From Blastocatellia bacterium (GTDB lineage Bacteria > Acidobacteriota > Blastocatellia > Pyrinomonadales > Pyrinomonadaceae): DNA of 51,526 nt. Location: assembly GCA_016789145.1 (NCBI GenBank), contig JAEUQI010000010.1, positions 1-51,526 on the forward strand, in the 5' to 3' direction. The position numbers and the translations under genes are program-made. How positions within the stretch are numbered: position 1 is the first letter of the stretch; each line of letters begins with the position of its first letter. Shown one piece after another: positions 44,301 to 50,767 of the stretch. The notes below the pieces were generated by a model. That model was given only the letters and a program-made list of their open reading frames with translations, had not been told where the DNA came from and searched no databases.

Positions 44301-46019
44301 CAAGGCATCGCCAACGCCGATGAGGTTCTTCGTGCTGTGCCCGGCCACGCTGAAGCGGCAAGGTATAAGGCGATCATCGCTGACAAACTCGCTCGCGGCG
44401 AAAAAGGAGCAAAGGCCGACGAAGCGATCGCCAAGGCTGACGCTGCCGCGGCAAATGGCGACCACAAGACCGCGATCAAGGCGTATGATACGGCGATCAA
44501 GGCTGATCCGAACAATGCCGAGCTCTACATCAAACGAGGCATCTCGAAGCTGGCGGTCGGCGACACTAAGGGAGCACTTAAGGACTTCGACAAAGGCATC
44601 GAACTCAAGCCCGGCGTTGCCGCATGGCATATGAAGCGAGCGGGTGCTCGCGAGTCCTTGGGAGATCTGAACGGAGCCGCAACTGACTATCAGGCGGTGA
44701 CACAGATCGAACCACGAAATATCGACGCCCTTACGGCCTTGGCGGCGATCTATGTCAAGACGAACAATCCTACTGGTCTGATCGACGTTTACACCAAGAT
44801 CATCGCCATTCGGCCCAATGATGCGACGGTATACCTCGCTCGCGGCATGGCATTTCAGGCTAATGGCAATTGTCCGGCCGCTATCAAGGACTTTGAAAAG
44901 GCGATCGCGTTAGATGCACGCAACAGCCCTGCCTACAACGGCCGCGGCGAGTGTCGCGAACAGGGCGGTGACACCAAAAATGCCCTCAAGGACTATGAAA
45001 AGGCTGTCCAACTTGATGCGGCAAATTCTCGGGCAGCCGCAAATCGTGATCGTCTGAAGACGAAGCCCGTGCCGACACCGACGCCAAAAGCAGTGCCGGT
45101 GCCGACGCCAAAGCCCGTGCCGACACCAAAGCAGACGCCGGTGCCAACAAAGCCCAAACCGACCCCAAAGCCAACTCCGACGCCGCAGAAGAAGCCGAAG
45201 AAGCCTTTTGAGATACCGACCGAGATCAAGATCCCGGGCGTCGGTACTATCAAGCTGCCGGGTGCCAAACCGACGCCGACACCTGTTCCGAAACAGACAC
45301 CGGGCAAGGTGCCCGCAGGTAAGGAATCGGCGGTCTTGAATATCGGAAACATCGGCGGCGTCAGCAATGGGCCGACATCGCCGACGACCTTTACCGTCAG
45401 CGGTCCTTTCATGCTCACCTATATTCAGACCTACCACTGGAATAGTGCTCGCGGTGCACGGCCCGGTTCGATCGGTGTTTACAACGATGCCGGCCAGCGG
45501 TTCGGTGGATGGCAAGCAACCGGGCTTCCGGGCCAGGGCGGCGTCCCAAACGCCTATTGGGAAGTTCGTCCGAATGTTGTGCTGCCAGCCGGCAGGTACA
45601 CGATAGTCGTTTCTTCGCCGGAGACTTGGTCGTACAACTCGCAAAGCGGCAACCGGGGATTCGCCGTCGTCAAAGGCTACCTTACCGGCGGAACGGCGCC
45701 GAGTCAGCCGACCACGAGCCCACCGGCCGGCAACACAGGCAATCAAGCGGTGATGGCGGTCATTGAGAACCGTTCGAATATGCCGACCCATATCTTCGCT
45801 CAAGGCGACACGTTTGGGCCGAGCAATAAGATCGGTGCCGGCGAAAAACGCGAAGTGCGCGTAATGATGGACTCCAATGGCCGTGTGAAATTCACCGCCG
45901 GACGTAACGGCCAGGTCATCACAACGAAGATATGGAACGGCGTCGCCGGAGAGCTTAATCGCTATCCGCGCGTCATTTTCGACGGATCGCAACTGCTGAT
46001 CACGACAGGTTTGCGTTGA
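38307..46019 (+). CDS. Giant secreted multidomain protein, 2570 aa
   Basis: A signal peptide (LILFAIVATVTFLIADPVSS) follows ATG 38307, with AAGGAG 7-12 bases upstream. Residues ~27-1080 are mostly helical, with two hydrophobic stretches (~550-580 and ~625-655). Residues ~1080-1215 are beta-rich. A P/T-rich linker (PTPSPTPGTSP type) lies at ~1218-1256. Residues ~1256-1356 are a module starting NRSKRVINLW. Ig/PKD-like domains span ~1360-1745, and TPR-type helical repeats ~1750-2250. A second P/T/K linker precedes the YHWN domain (~2343-2462). A second copy of the NRS module (~2483-2570) ends the protein. No catalytic site is recognised. A surface scaffold or adhesin is likely. First gene of a three-gene operon. 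Confidence 0.9.
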   Translation: MTRRLILFAIVATVTFLIADPVSSQSLIEPLSVRQEFYFGPKVVSSSERSASYFVIEHFLPDETDRLLEQWARSGSGDPVVVDRLMSELNITSKKAEDDLIAKLRTIGKSYSGGPAAFESAVRETLDRRRYAMVDEAIQEVLASYGSELEAVIRTGSSGKRYLQLRGSGDGGTGYRTFFSDDDISFVGAKAEEAARTLNGILENRGLAKLKVKGMDLGSLKNIRGIDLTAIQLLDPDKFLGESGIASIKGEMLDKGAVVAERMGESIEMTAKPLRQFVEAKKSRMLADLMDDSAVRATVQKFGALTVVGSCERQIVQTHSGWDNLPDSEKVKYVLRERFALSESGAMKDVAGQAQSVTAGEIARLNKLRAELKVRPNLTSEELSWISTLRAQNVDLAFKEIPVKLTPIISAAEKNGISLASSPQVRRVMNELTTGFALMRDRVIDIPEAEMLAKLKSMAGENKELYSVLYTSFQQSKDLVEALDQWIASGGTREAFIDMLVKAESRLARLQQVIARRAKKANTVEAKTLSAIEEILGTDLGDSFFLKMAKNPAAKKVVLATMVATGGGACLNAMYQSWMKGKFQEDLSSAAFGLMDFVPGGSEVKLLFTEGMDKTVLLLFIKDALYLTPAWPIALVGDVLVLSIDLGAAYKIQMQQQGLVDLLVYNGEFDTTGDRPKFMRLSLPAGPIVEREALAKFLFEAKSLRYRHTGREYLMNDLSAVSTDLLDKSFIPEDPVTQQLRTAAEQQLAAINRAEALAAGDIFSSSVGYGRWLFGFETVCEKSQERWCKVFSLLKKKIVERRDIVKEKVMVPQLIEMAEAKRATLAAANDTEAKLDALQQKLEEVRGKPLEVKLSEVVKKKADEAGKSDRSDTQEQRDMKRGEVWSAAYDAYLRIYNWQKNVKANVSAKTGWERAEVMQFVWTGDHVEDERKSEQSRSGFASAIARIRKEIMAIKGGEALVTDPIDKEAYGILGDVVFPWRAALDQADKDVPEPGSAYFADYGAAVEKVKKLYAVSAEFQAQVDKGAKLVKGSETLTLDRSTSFELEFSDDALTKLMTDGKLTVRWFTTGNGKYTPNDRDLSTNYTPFSPEPVKLTVVLTRGGVDKAKASINLTMNVIVPDDFLTLELAPAQPKPSALVGVIANIPERFFGGKPRFHYKWSCTNCKIDNFDRSRTAVTAPKTGASTVACELLVEGSDGKSTVLLRKELKFDVSGKPSTQASPTPSPTPGTSPIQTPTPTPSPTPGATPKPAATPISLSVPVVNRSKRVINLWSASNEPKTMFDVLDSHFEPGMPGGIKATIPASGELAFHAGEAGIATGGTNTILTSCIWKRQADGETPSIVYEADGSLKCNTVAGTTRVKLSPSATGMAKVGDVLTVEAVVEGAKPEERPFTFEWTGNLTGKAADLKSTAKVTVKTDKIGKFKVSVNVSGPKAGIGKATLEYEVGNAKAEIRQLRPTTKKVAVGTPVTFSAKAPASSAQPPPKYIYRWQPHPEVTFDPYEGEKNTTTATFTRPGITKVWVQVLEKKGEVLSTVAESDQIEIEIVLPELKITFDPPAANIGNEVKARVDVTPAELTEIDFRWEVSANGRQTRQSPDAREVTFVPQNAEPINFTVRARVPVKGDDLGEATAVFTANKYDVQVRVLGPEGPRPQVWKEGVGLVTVEKGIAVHQTVGLRAEVSPAATDLRYEWSVNEDTHFVGSSISQQTRVNRSQVGGAEVNVIVRDKNGLELGRGTGSFSVSISQADLDGAKNKAGGAEKLSQAKQLVAKGQLDEGISITDEVLSGNPKNAEAKALSAKWKRERTSVQATIGKARAFLDQNKFTEASAALNPAKALHPLYKPVTDLDREINHKWGKHDGALKEAIGAVRLANEAKDFKKALVLAPQVRSTYKLTSSNDAELKRYEDWAREHESEKERRRGILKQAEAKLTQGDYDGVLRDIDEMWKNFDVYWSYTIDPEPKAAENLKNEAVRRRDRIASLMTQVKAAAEAVKFDKKQLQQGIANADEVLRAVPGHAEAARYKAIIADKLARGEKGAKADEAIAKADAAAANGDHKTAIKAYDTAIKADPNNAELYIKRGISKLAVGDTKGALKDFDKGIELKPGVAAWHMKRAGARESLGDLNGAATDYQAVTQIEPRNIDALTALAAIYVKTNNPTGLIDVYTKIIAIRPNDATVYLARGMAFQANGNCPAAIKDFEKAIALDARNSPAYNGRGECREQGGDTKNALKDYEKAVQLDAANSRAAANRDRLKTKPVPTPTPKAVPVPTPKPVPTPKQTPVPTKPKPTPKPTPTPQKKPKKPFEIPTEIKIPGVGTIKLPGAKPTPTPVPKQTPGKVPAGKESAVLNIGNIGGVSNGPTSPTTFTVSGPFMLTYIQTYHWNSARGARPGSIGVYNDAGQRFGGWQATGLPGQGGVPNAYWEVRPNVVLPAGRYTIVVSSPETWSYNSQSGNRGFAVVKGYLTGGTAPSQPTTSPPAGNTGNQAVMAVIENRSNMPTHIFAQGDTFGPSNKIGAGEKREVRVMMDSNGRVKFTAGRNGQVITTKIWNGVAGELNRYPRVIFDGSQLLITTGLR

Positions 46020-46031
46020 TAAGGAGGCACT

Positions 46032-47315
46032 ATGAGATCACGACCAACATCAATTTTATTGGCGGTCATGCTGTTCGGTATCGCAGCGGCAGGCCAGACC
46101 GTCGCGCCGCGCGATGCGAATGAGGCTGAGGCTTGGGGCATCTATCGGGAATACCTCGCGTCGAAACGAAGCGAGGCTCAGCTCGAAGCCGCTGTAAAGT
46201 CAAAATTTAATGACGCGACAATGGCGATCGTCGGGGTTTACGGCATATTCGGGGCCGATAGCGAGGCCGCCGCCGAGGGCCGTGCATTGAAATCCAGACT
46301 CGACGCACTTCGGGTTCGTCAGGCCGAAATGCTATCGAAATGGGACCAGAAATTCTACTGGCGATATGGTGACCTTAGATGGTCGTCCGATAGGATCAAG
46401 GACGTAAAGACGGGACGCGAAATGGACCGTATCGAATACGCGATGACCTATTTTCCATTCGACCCTTCGAAGACGAACGCAACGAAAACGCCCGCCACGA
46501 CCGGCGGAACTACGGTCGCGAAAGGTAAGCCCGGCGATTGGGGACAGGTCATCATTACCTTTAGCGGGGCCGTGGATCTGACCTCGACCGATAGTCCCGG
46601 CTGGAGAAATAACGGCACAGTGTTCAAGGGAAAAGCTGCAGGCCCGATCAAGATCAATATCGAAGTGATCGGCAAAGCGGACGTCTCGTATGAGGACTAT
46701 ACGGTGAACCTTTCGATCCGGGCTCCAGACGGCAAGATGATTCGCAATGAGAAAAAATCGATCCCACGAAGCGGCGGCAGCGTTTCCTACAACCTAAGCT
46801 ATTCACCCGGCTCAGACGCCGGAGATCTGGAGCTAAAGGCCTCGATCACAGGCGGTAATCCCGAATATTTTACCTATTACGTATCCGGACGGCTCTCGTT
46901 GGCCCCAGGCACCGGCACGGGTTCGGCCGCGACAGATCTGACCGAGGGTCCGACGCCGATCGACCCGGCTAAGGCGACCGAGGTGTTCAGATCGGGAAAT
47001 GACTACGCCGTTAGCAACGGCGGGACGCCGCCCACTTTTGTGTTCTCTAAACCAACTACTATCACTGAGATCACGTCATACCACTGGAATAACGGAAAGG
47101 GTGCACCGGCTGGAGGTACGCTTTCGATTCGCGATCAAAACGGTAAGGTCTACGGTCCGTGGAAGGTATCGGTCAGAAACAACTACTATTGGGACGTGCG
47201 TCGGCTGATCGAACTGCCACCCGGAACCTACACGCTATACGATTCTGAACCGGCAACCTGGTCGCAGAATTCGGTCAGCGGCGGCAAGGGCATGGTCATC
47301 ATCAAAGGTATATAA
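46032..47315 (+). CDS. Secreted protein with YHWN C-terminal domain, 427 aa
   Basis: ATG 46032 follows AAGGAGG at 46021-46027, 12 bp after the giant gene stop. The signal peptide is SILLAVMLFGIAAAGQ. Residues ~20-135 are helical and charged. Residues ~165-300 form a beta domain (WGQVIITFSGAVDLTSTDSP...PIKINIEVIGKADVSYEDY). The last ~110 residues are the same domain as residues ~2343-2462 of the giant protein: TSYHWNNGKGAPAGGTLSIR, then YYWDVRRLIELPPGTYTLYD and ATWSQNSVSGGKGMVIIKG. The shared domain and operon position suggest the two proteins bind the same partner or surface. Function unknown. Confidence 0.88.
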   Translation: MRSRPTSILLAVMLFGIAAAGQTVAPRDANEAEAWGIYREYLASKRSEAQLEAAVKSKFNDATMAIVGVYGIFGADSEAAAEGRALKSRLDALRVRQAEMLSKWDQKFYWRYGDLRWSSDRIKDVKTGREMDRIEYAMTYFPFDPSKTNATKTPATTGGTTVAKGKPGDWGQVIITFSGAVDLTSTDSPGWRNNGTVFKGKAAGPIKINIEVIGKADVSYEDYTVNLSIRAPDGKMIRNEKKSIPRSGGSVSYNLSYSPGSDAGDLELKASITGGNPEYFTYYVSGRLSLAPGTGTGSAATDLTEGPTPIDPAKATEVFRSGNDYAVSNGGTPPTFVFSKPTTITEITSYHWNNGKGAPAGGTLSIRDQNGKVYGPWKVSVRNNYYWDVRRLIELPPGTYTLYDSEPATWSQNSVSGGKGMVIIKGI

Positions 47316-47329
47316 ACCAAGGAGGCAAT

Positions 47330-47758
47330 ATGAAGAAGGTACTATTTTTGGCCGTAATATTCATCGGAACGGCGTTCTCCACTCAGGCTCAGACAGGAAA
47401 GATCAGCGGAAAACTGACCTATCCCGGCGAAGGCATTCCGTCCGATCTGGTTGTGTGCGTTACGGTGACCTCGCTTTATGCCGAGCCGACCTTTTGTTCG
47501 AACGAGTCGGGAAAGCGTCTGCGCGAGGCAAAAGTGGCATTTACAATAAACCGCCGAGCCGCGTCATACAGCGTGGCGGTGCCGGCCGGTTCGTACCTTA
47601 TCTACGCCGCGACCGCCGACATGCCCGGCGTAAAGGCATATCATAACGAGTTCGTAAGGTGCGGCATGAGCGTCGAATGCACATCCAAACGCCCGATCAC
47701 AATCAAAGTCACCGCCGGCAAAACCAAAACCGGCATAACCGTCGGCGATTTCTGGTGA
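47330..47758 (+). CDS. Small secreted beta-sandwich protein, 142 aa
   Basis: ATG 47330 follows AAGGAGG at 47319-47325. The signal peptide is VLFLAVIFIGTAFSTQAQ. The mature part (GKISGKLTYPGEGIPSDLVV ... AASYSVAVPAGSYLIYAATA ... ITIKVTAGKTKTGITVGDFW) resembles a carboxypeptidase-regulatory-like beta-sandwich, a common accessory domain in surface and TonB-linked proteins. Four Cys residues (in VVCVT, TFCSNE, VRCGM and VECTS) could make two disulphides, which supports an extracytoplasmic location. Last gene of the giant-protein operon, before a strong terminator. Confidence 0.85.
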   Translation: MKKVLFLAVIFIGTAFSTQAQTGKISGKLTYPGEGIPSDLVVCVTVTSLYAEPTFCSNESGKRLREAKVAFTINRRAASYSVAVPAGSYLIYAATADMPGVKAYHNEFVRCGMSVECTSKRPITIKVTAGKTKTGITVGDFW

Positions 47759-47786
47759 ACTAGCGCGAGCGACACGCCCGAACAAA

Positions 47787-47815
47787 AGCCAGCGAGTCCC
47801 CAAGACTCGCTGGCT
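47787..47815 (+). terminator. Intrinsic terminator of the giant-protein operon
   Basis: AGCCAGCGAGTC-cccaa-GACTCGCTGGCT is a perfect 12-bp stem, preceded by AAA and followed by TTCTTATG. It lies 29 bp after the stop of the 142-aa gene. Confidence 0.85.
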
Positions 47816-47874
47816 TTCTTATGTCGCAGCCCTCTGCCCGTGACTCATAACTCTACTTTTCGAATGCTCTGTAG

Positions 47875-48135
47875 CTAACTGCCGAGTTTGAAAAGTGCGA
47901 GGCACTCGCCGCCGCGAACCTCGATTGCAGGGAGCTTTAGGAACTCTGATGGGAGACGAACGTTGCGAACTATAAAGACCTTCTGGATGGTTCTGCTTGA
48001 GATCCGAACGGCTTGATCGTGAGCCAAGATATGCATTATGTTCGCAAGCAGACGTGTTTTGTTAGCAAACCAACGAAATTTGTTTGCTAGCAAGTGTCGC
48101 TTGTTCGCGAAGAAACGTCGTTTGTTTTCAAGCAA
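47875..48135 (-). CDS. Uncertain 86-aa frame with a heptad repeat
   Basis: A TTG-started frame. The N-terminal ~35 residues are four to five heptads of the type FANKRHL / LANKFRW / FANKTRL, encoded by 21-bp DNA repeats. The rest (SSRTIQKVFIVRNVRLPSEF...GGECLALFKLGS) is unlike known families. The start codon is weak, no ribosome site is visible, and the repeat may be non-coding DNA. Possibly a small DNA- or protein-binding peptide. Confidence 0.3.
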   Translation of the reverse strand: MLENKRRFFANKRHLLANKFRWFANKTRLLANIMHILAHDQAVRISSRTIQKVFIVRNVRLPSEFLKLPAIEVRGGECLALFKLGS

Positions 48136-48143
48136 ATAGAAAC
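48039..48143. repeat. 21-bp direct repeats, five units
   Basis: TGTT[CTA] units begin at 48039, 48060, 48081, 48102 and 48123, exactly 21 bp apart (two helical turns). Each has a TGTT-N-GC-AGC-like core and a diverged remainder. Identity between units is moderate, so the array is old or under selection for spacing. Confidence 0.65.
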
Positions 48144-48171
48144 GCCGTCGAGAATATTGATTCTCAACGGC
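48144..48171. terminator. Hairpin downstream of mglA, probable terminator
   Basis: GCCGTCGAGAAT-attg-ATTCTCAACGGC is a 12-bp stem with one mismatch. On the minus strand it follows the mglA stop by ~28 bp and is followed by GTTTCTATTT. Confidence 0.6.
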
Positions 48172-48198
48172 CTTCTTATGTTGGTGACGATGTTGATG

Positions 48199-48783
48199 CT
48201 AGCCTTTCCGGAGTTCGGTTAGGACCTGTTTTGCTACGGCTTTCAGGGTGTCGAAGACGCCGGTGCCGTTGGTGGCTACGGCTTCGAAAATTGGTTCGTC
48301 GCGGCGGACTAGTTCGGCTTGGAGTTCTTCCATGGGCGAGACGTTGGGGAGGTCACGCTTGTTGAACTGCAAGACGTATGGGATCTTCGCGAGGTCGTAG
48401 CCTTGGGACTCGAGATTTTCTTCGAGATTATAGAGCGACTCGATATTCGCGTCCATACGCTCTTCTTGGCTGTCGGCGACGAAGACGACGCCGTCCACGC
48501 CTTTGAGGATCAGCTTTCTCGACGCGTCGTAATAGACCTGACCGGGAACTGTATACAGATGAAAACGTGTCTTAAAGCCACGCACCGTTCCCAGCTCAAG
48601 CGGCATGAAGTCGAAGAATAGTGTGCGATCGGTTTCGGTCGCAAGCGATATCAGCTTGCCCTTGGCCTGCGGAGCGGTCGAATCGTAGATGTACTGCAGA
48701 TTTGTCGTTTTACCACAAAGTCCGGGGCCGTAGTAAACGATCTTGCAATTGATCTCACGCGATGCGTAGTTGATAAAAGTCAT
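48199..48783 (-). CDS. mglA: MglA-type small Ras-like GTPase
   Basis: 194 aa from ATG 48781-48783 ([20 protein letters not shown]); the frame runs 15 codons upstream into repeat DNA and is not used. G1 is [17 protein letters not shown], the PM3 region is [28 protein letters not shown], and G4 is LQFNKRDLP. These match MglA, the GTPase that marks the leading pole and controls gliding or type IV pilus switching in myxobacteria and relatives. It is downstream of a roadblock-domain gene (MglB, its GTPase-activating partner). The leader between the two genes carries four 7-bp repeats (48789-48816) directly before the ATG. Confidence 0.93.
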   Translation of the reverse strand: MTFINYASREINCKIVYYGPGLCGKTTNLQYIYDSTAPQAKGKLISLATETDRTLFFDFMPLELGTVRGFKTRFHLYTVPGQVYYDASRKLILKGVDGVVFVADSQEERMDANIESLYNLEENLESQGYDLAKIPYVLQFNKRDLPNVSPMEELQAELVRRDEPIFEAVATNGTGVFDTLKAVAKQVLTELRKG

Positions 48784-48788
48784 GGTTC

Positions 48789-48816
48789 GGTAAACGGTAA
48801 ATGGTAAAAGGTAAAT
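48789..48816. repeat. Four tandem 7-bp units just before mglA
   Basis: GGTAAAC, GGTAAAT, GGTAAAA and GGTAAAT follow each other without gaps, 6 bp from the mglA start codon. An 8-bp inverted pair, GTAAATAG (48811-48818) and CTATTTAC (48833-48840), overlaps the array. No Shine-Dalgarno sequence is visible here, so the repeat occupies the ribosome-binding region. Confidence 0.75.
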
Positions 48817-48850
48817 AGATGATGGCACTCGCCTATTTACTGTTCACTTA

Positions 48851-49333
48851 TTAACTAAACAAACTATCAATGTCTTCGTCGGTGATCTCCGAGAAGAACG
48901 AGTTCTGGCTTGCGCTAATAGCGGCCGAATCGCGAGTTGCTTCTTCGAGCATTGCCGCGACTTCGTGGCTGGCGCGTTTGGTTCTAATTTTAACGAGTCC
49001 GAGCGTCGAACGCTCATCAAATACTACCACAAGCAAGCTGCGGCCGATGACACTGATGTATATGCTGTCGCGTTCGCCTTCGTGGACGACCGCGGGGAAT
49101 GTGTCTTCGCCGATGAGCTTCGCCATGCTGCTGGTCGCCGCTACGTTGCCGGCTGCCAATGACGCAAAGCTGGTCGTGTCGATCTCGCCGATTTCTCCGT
49201 GAAACGCTATCGGTTGGCCATCACGGTCGATCAGGAATACGGCACGCGCGGCACATTCGACGCACAGACGAGCTAGGATAACCTTGATCCGTGCAAACTG
49301 GTGTTCTTGTATTATGAAGGGCGAATTTGCCAT
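48851..49333 (-). CDS. mglB: Roadblock/LC7-domain protein, MglB-like
   Basis: 160 aa. Residues ~10-120 are a roadblock/LC7 fold: FARIKVILARLCVECAARAVFLIDRDGQPIAFHGE, FASLAAGNVAATSSMAKLIG and the beta-strand YISVIGRSLLVVVFDERSTLGLVK. In myxobacteria and Thermus the MglB dimer activates MglA GTPase at the lagging pole. A further ~40-residue acidic tail (FFSEITDEDIDSLFS) goes beyond the minimal fold. Upstream of mglA on the same strand, 67 bp apart. ATG at 49331-49333. Confidence 0.9.
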   Translation of the reverse strand: MANSPFIIQEHQFARIKVILARLCVECAARAVFLIDRDGQPIAFHGEIGEIDTTSFASLAAGNVAATSSMAKLIGEDTFPAVVHEGERDSIYISVIGRSLLVVVFDERSTLGLVKIRTKRASHEVAAMLEEATRDSAAISASQNSFFSEITDEDIDSLFS

Positions 49334-49634
49334 TTAGATAGCCGGTCGATCAGCGACCGATCGAGTTGATCGAAAATGATTAGAGTACAAATTGCGGCCG
49401 GGCGACGTGAGATGTCGCCGCAAATCTAAAGGTAACATATGTTTAAGCGGCTCGACAAGAACTTTTTTGGCATGCGTGATGAAAAGCGTAGATTGTTCAG
49501 GGTATAAATTTGATTGATGCAAGCAATCGAAAAATGATAAACTTTGGTTGTTCGGCGGCGCTCGCCGAGCGGCTTTTCACGCGAATTTATACTGCAACGC
49601 CCTGCCTAATTGACCGACATTTGCGGCCATTTGG
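49334..49634. other. Divergent intergenic region mglB / yvcK
   Basis: Holds promoters for both directions in principle, but no clear -35/-10 pair stands out. Two imperfect stems are visible: TTGCGG...CGAC/GTCGCCGCAA (near 49395-49425) and TCGGCG-gcgct-CGCCGA (near 49553-49570). No gene is supported here. Confidence 0.5.
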
Positions 49635-50672
49635 ATGAAGCATCATCTTTTTTCAAATAACACGGACGGATTGCGTTTCGTTGCCATCGGCGGCGGAAAC
49701 GGTCTTTCCACGCTGTTGTCCGGGCTAAAACGCTTTGTGCGTGCGGGTGAGACTGAGCCGATCTGGATGGATGATCTGTCGGCGATCGTTGCTGTTACGG
49801 ACGATGGCGGTAGTTCCGGGCGTCTTCGCGATGAATTGCAGATGTTGCCGCCGGGCGATATTCGCAATTGTTTGGTCGCATTGAGCGAAGATTCGGCGAC
49901 ATTATCGAAATTGTTCAAGCACCGATTTCGTGGCGACGGTGACCTCGGCGGGCATGTTTTTGGGAATCTGTTCCTTGCGGCGTTGTCTGAGATAACCGGC
50001 GATTTTGCTGAGGCCGTAAAGCTATCGAGCGAGATATTGGCGAGTAAAGGTCATATTTATCCAGCGACCGTGGCTGACGTTCGGCTTGGTGCCGAATTGT
50101 CCGATGGCCGCGTTATTCATGGCGAGACAAAGATCAGCACCGTCGGGCCTGTGATCGAGCGGCTGTTTCTCGATCCGGTGGATTGCAAGCCTTTGCCGGA
50201 GGCAATCAAGGCGATTGAACAGGCTGACGCCATCACGATCGGGCCTGGTTCATTGTTTACGAGTATCGTTCCGCCGCTACTGGTCGATGGTGTTGCAGAT
50301 GCCATTCGTCGCAGCAATGCCGTTAAGGTCTTTGTTTGCAATCTGATGACGCAGCCCGGCGAGACCGATGGTTTGACGGCGAAGCAGCATATTGAGGCGT
50401 TCAACAAATACGCTCCGGGCGTCGATCTGGATTACGTGATCGTCAATGACCACAAGATCAGCGACGAGCAAATGCAGAAATACCTGGACGAAGGGGCCGA
50501 GCAGATCGGCGTACACGGATCAGTTTCCCCCGAGACCGTCGAGAACGCCGAGATCGTCTATGGTAATCTGTTGGACGAGGGCGAGAAGGTTCGCCATCAT
50601 CCTGAAAAACTAGCGCAAGTGCTGCTATTGTGTGCGTTGCAACCGCGAGAGAAAGCAGTCGTGGGAGCATAA
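49635..50672 (+). CDS. yvcK: YvcK/GlmR/CofD-like UDP-sugar-binding regulator
   Basis: 345 aa. Signature motifs: VAIGGGNGLSTLLSGLKRF near the N-terminus, IVAVTDDGGSSGRLRDEL, PPGDIRNCLVALSEDS, HVFGNLFLAALSEITGDF, ADAITIGPGSLFTSIVPPLL and CNLMTQPGETDG. These define the YvcK (GlmR, CuvA) family of CofD-like proteins. In Firmicutes and Actinobacteria these bind UDP-sugars and link central carbon flux to cell-wall synthesis. The next gene is glmU, which makes UDP-GlcNAc, a known YvcK ligand, so the neighbourhood fits the role. ATG at 49635. Confidence 0.93.
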   Translation: MKHHLFSNNTDGLRFVAIGGGNGLSTLLSGLKRFVRAGETEPIWMDDLSAIVAVTDDGGSSGRLRDELQMLPPGDIRNCLVALSEDSATLSKLFKHRFRGDGDLGGHVFGNLFLAALSEITGDFAEAVKLSSEILASKGHIYPATVADVRLGAELSDGRVIHGETKISTVGPVIERLFLDPVDCKPLPEAIKAIEQADAITIGPGSLFTSIVPPLLVDGVADAIRRSNAVKVFVCNLMTQPGETDGLTAKQHIEAFNKYAPGVDLDYVIVNDHKISDEQMQKYLDEGAEQIGVHGSVSPETVENAEIVYGNLLDEGEKVRHHPEKLAQVLLLCALQPREKAVVGA

Positions 50673-50680
50673 GGAATTTT

Positions 50681-50753
50681 GTCCACAAATGGACACAGAT
50701 AGATACGGATGTTTTTAGTTCTTATCAGTGTTTATCTGTGGTCATCTATGGAC
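50681..50753. repeat. Palindromic repeat (ACAGAT type) before glmU
   Basis: Arms GTCCACAAATGGACACAGAT (from 50681) and GTTTATCTGTGGTCATCTAT (from 50730) are mostly complementary; a small TGTCCA-caaa-TGGACA stem lies in the left arm. Same family as 6139-6248 by the GTTTATCTGYG core. It sits 15 bp before the glmU start. Confidence 0.6.
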
Positions 50754-50767
50754 GGTCTAATCTTACT

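Noticed and set aside
44910..45992. 360-aa minus-strand frame opposite the giant gene
   Set aside because: Shadow of biased codon use and P/T linkers; no start signal and arginine-rich nonsense composition.
48039..48143. CRISPR array
   Set aside because: The 21-bp units are contiguous and diverged, with no spacers, and no cas genes are present.
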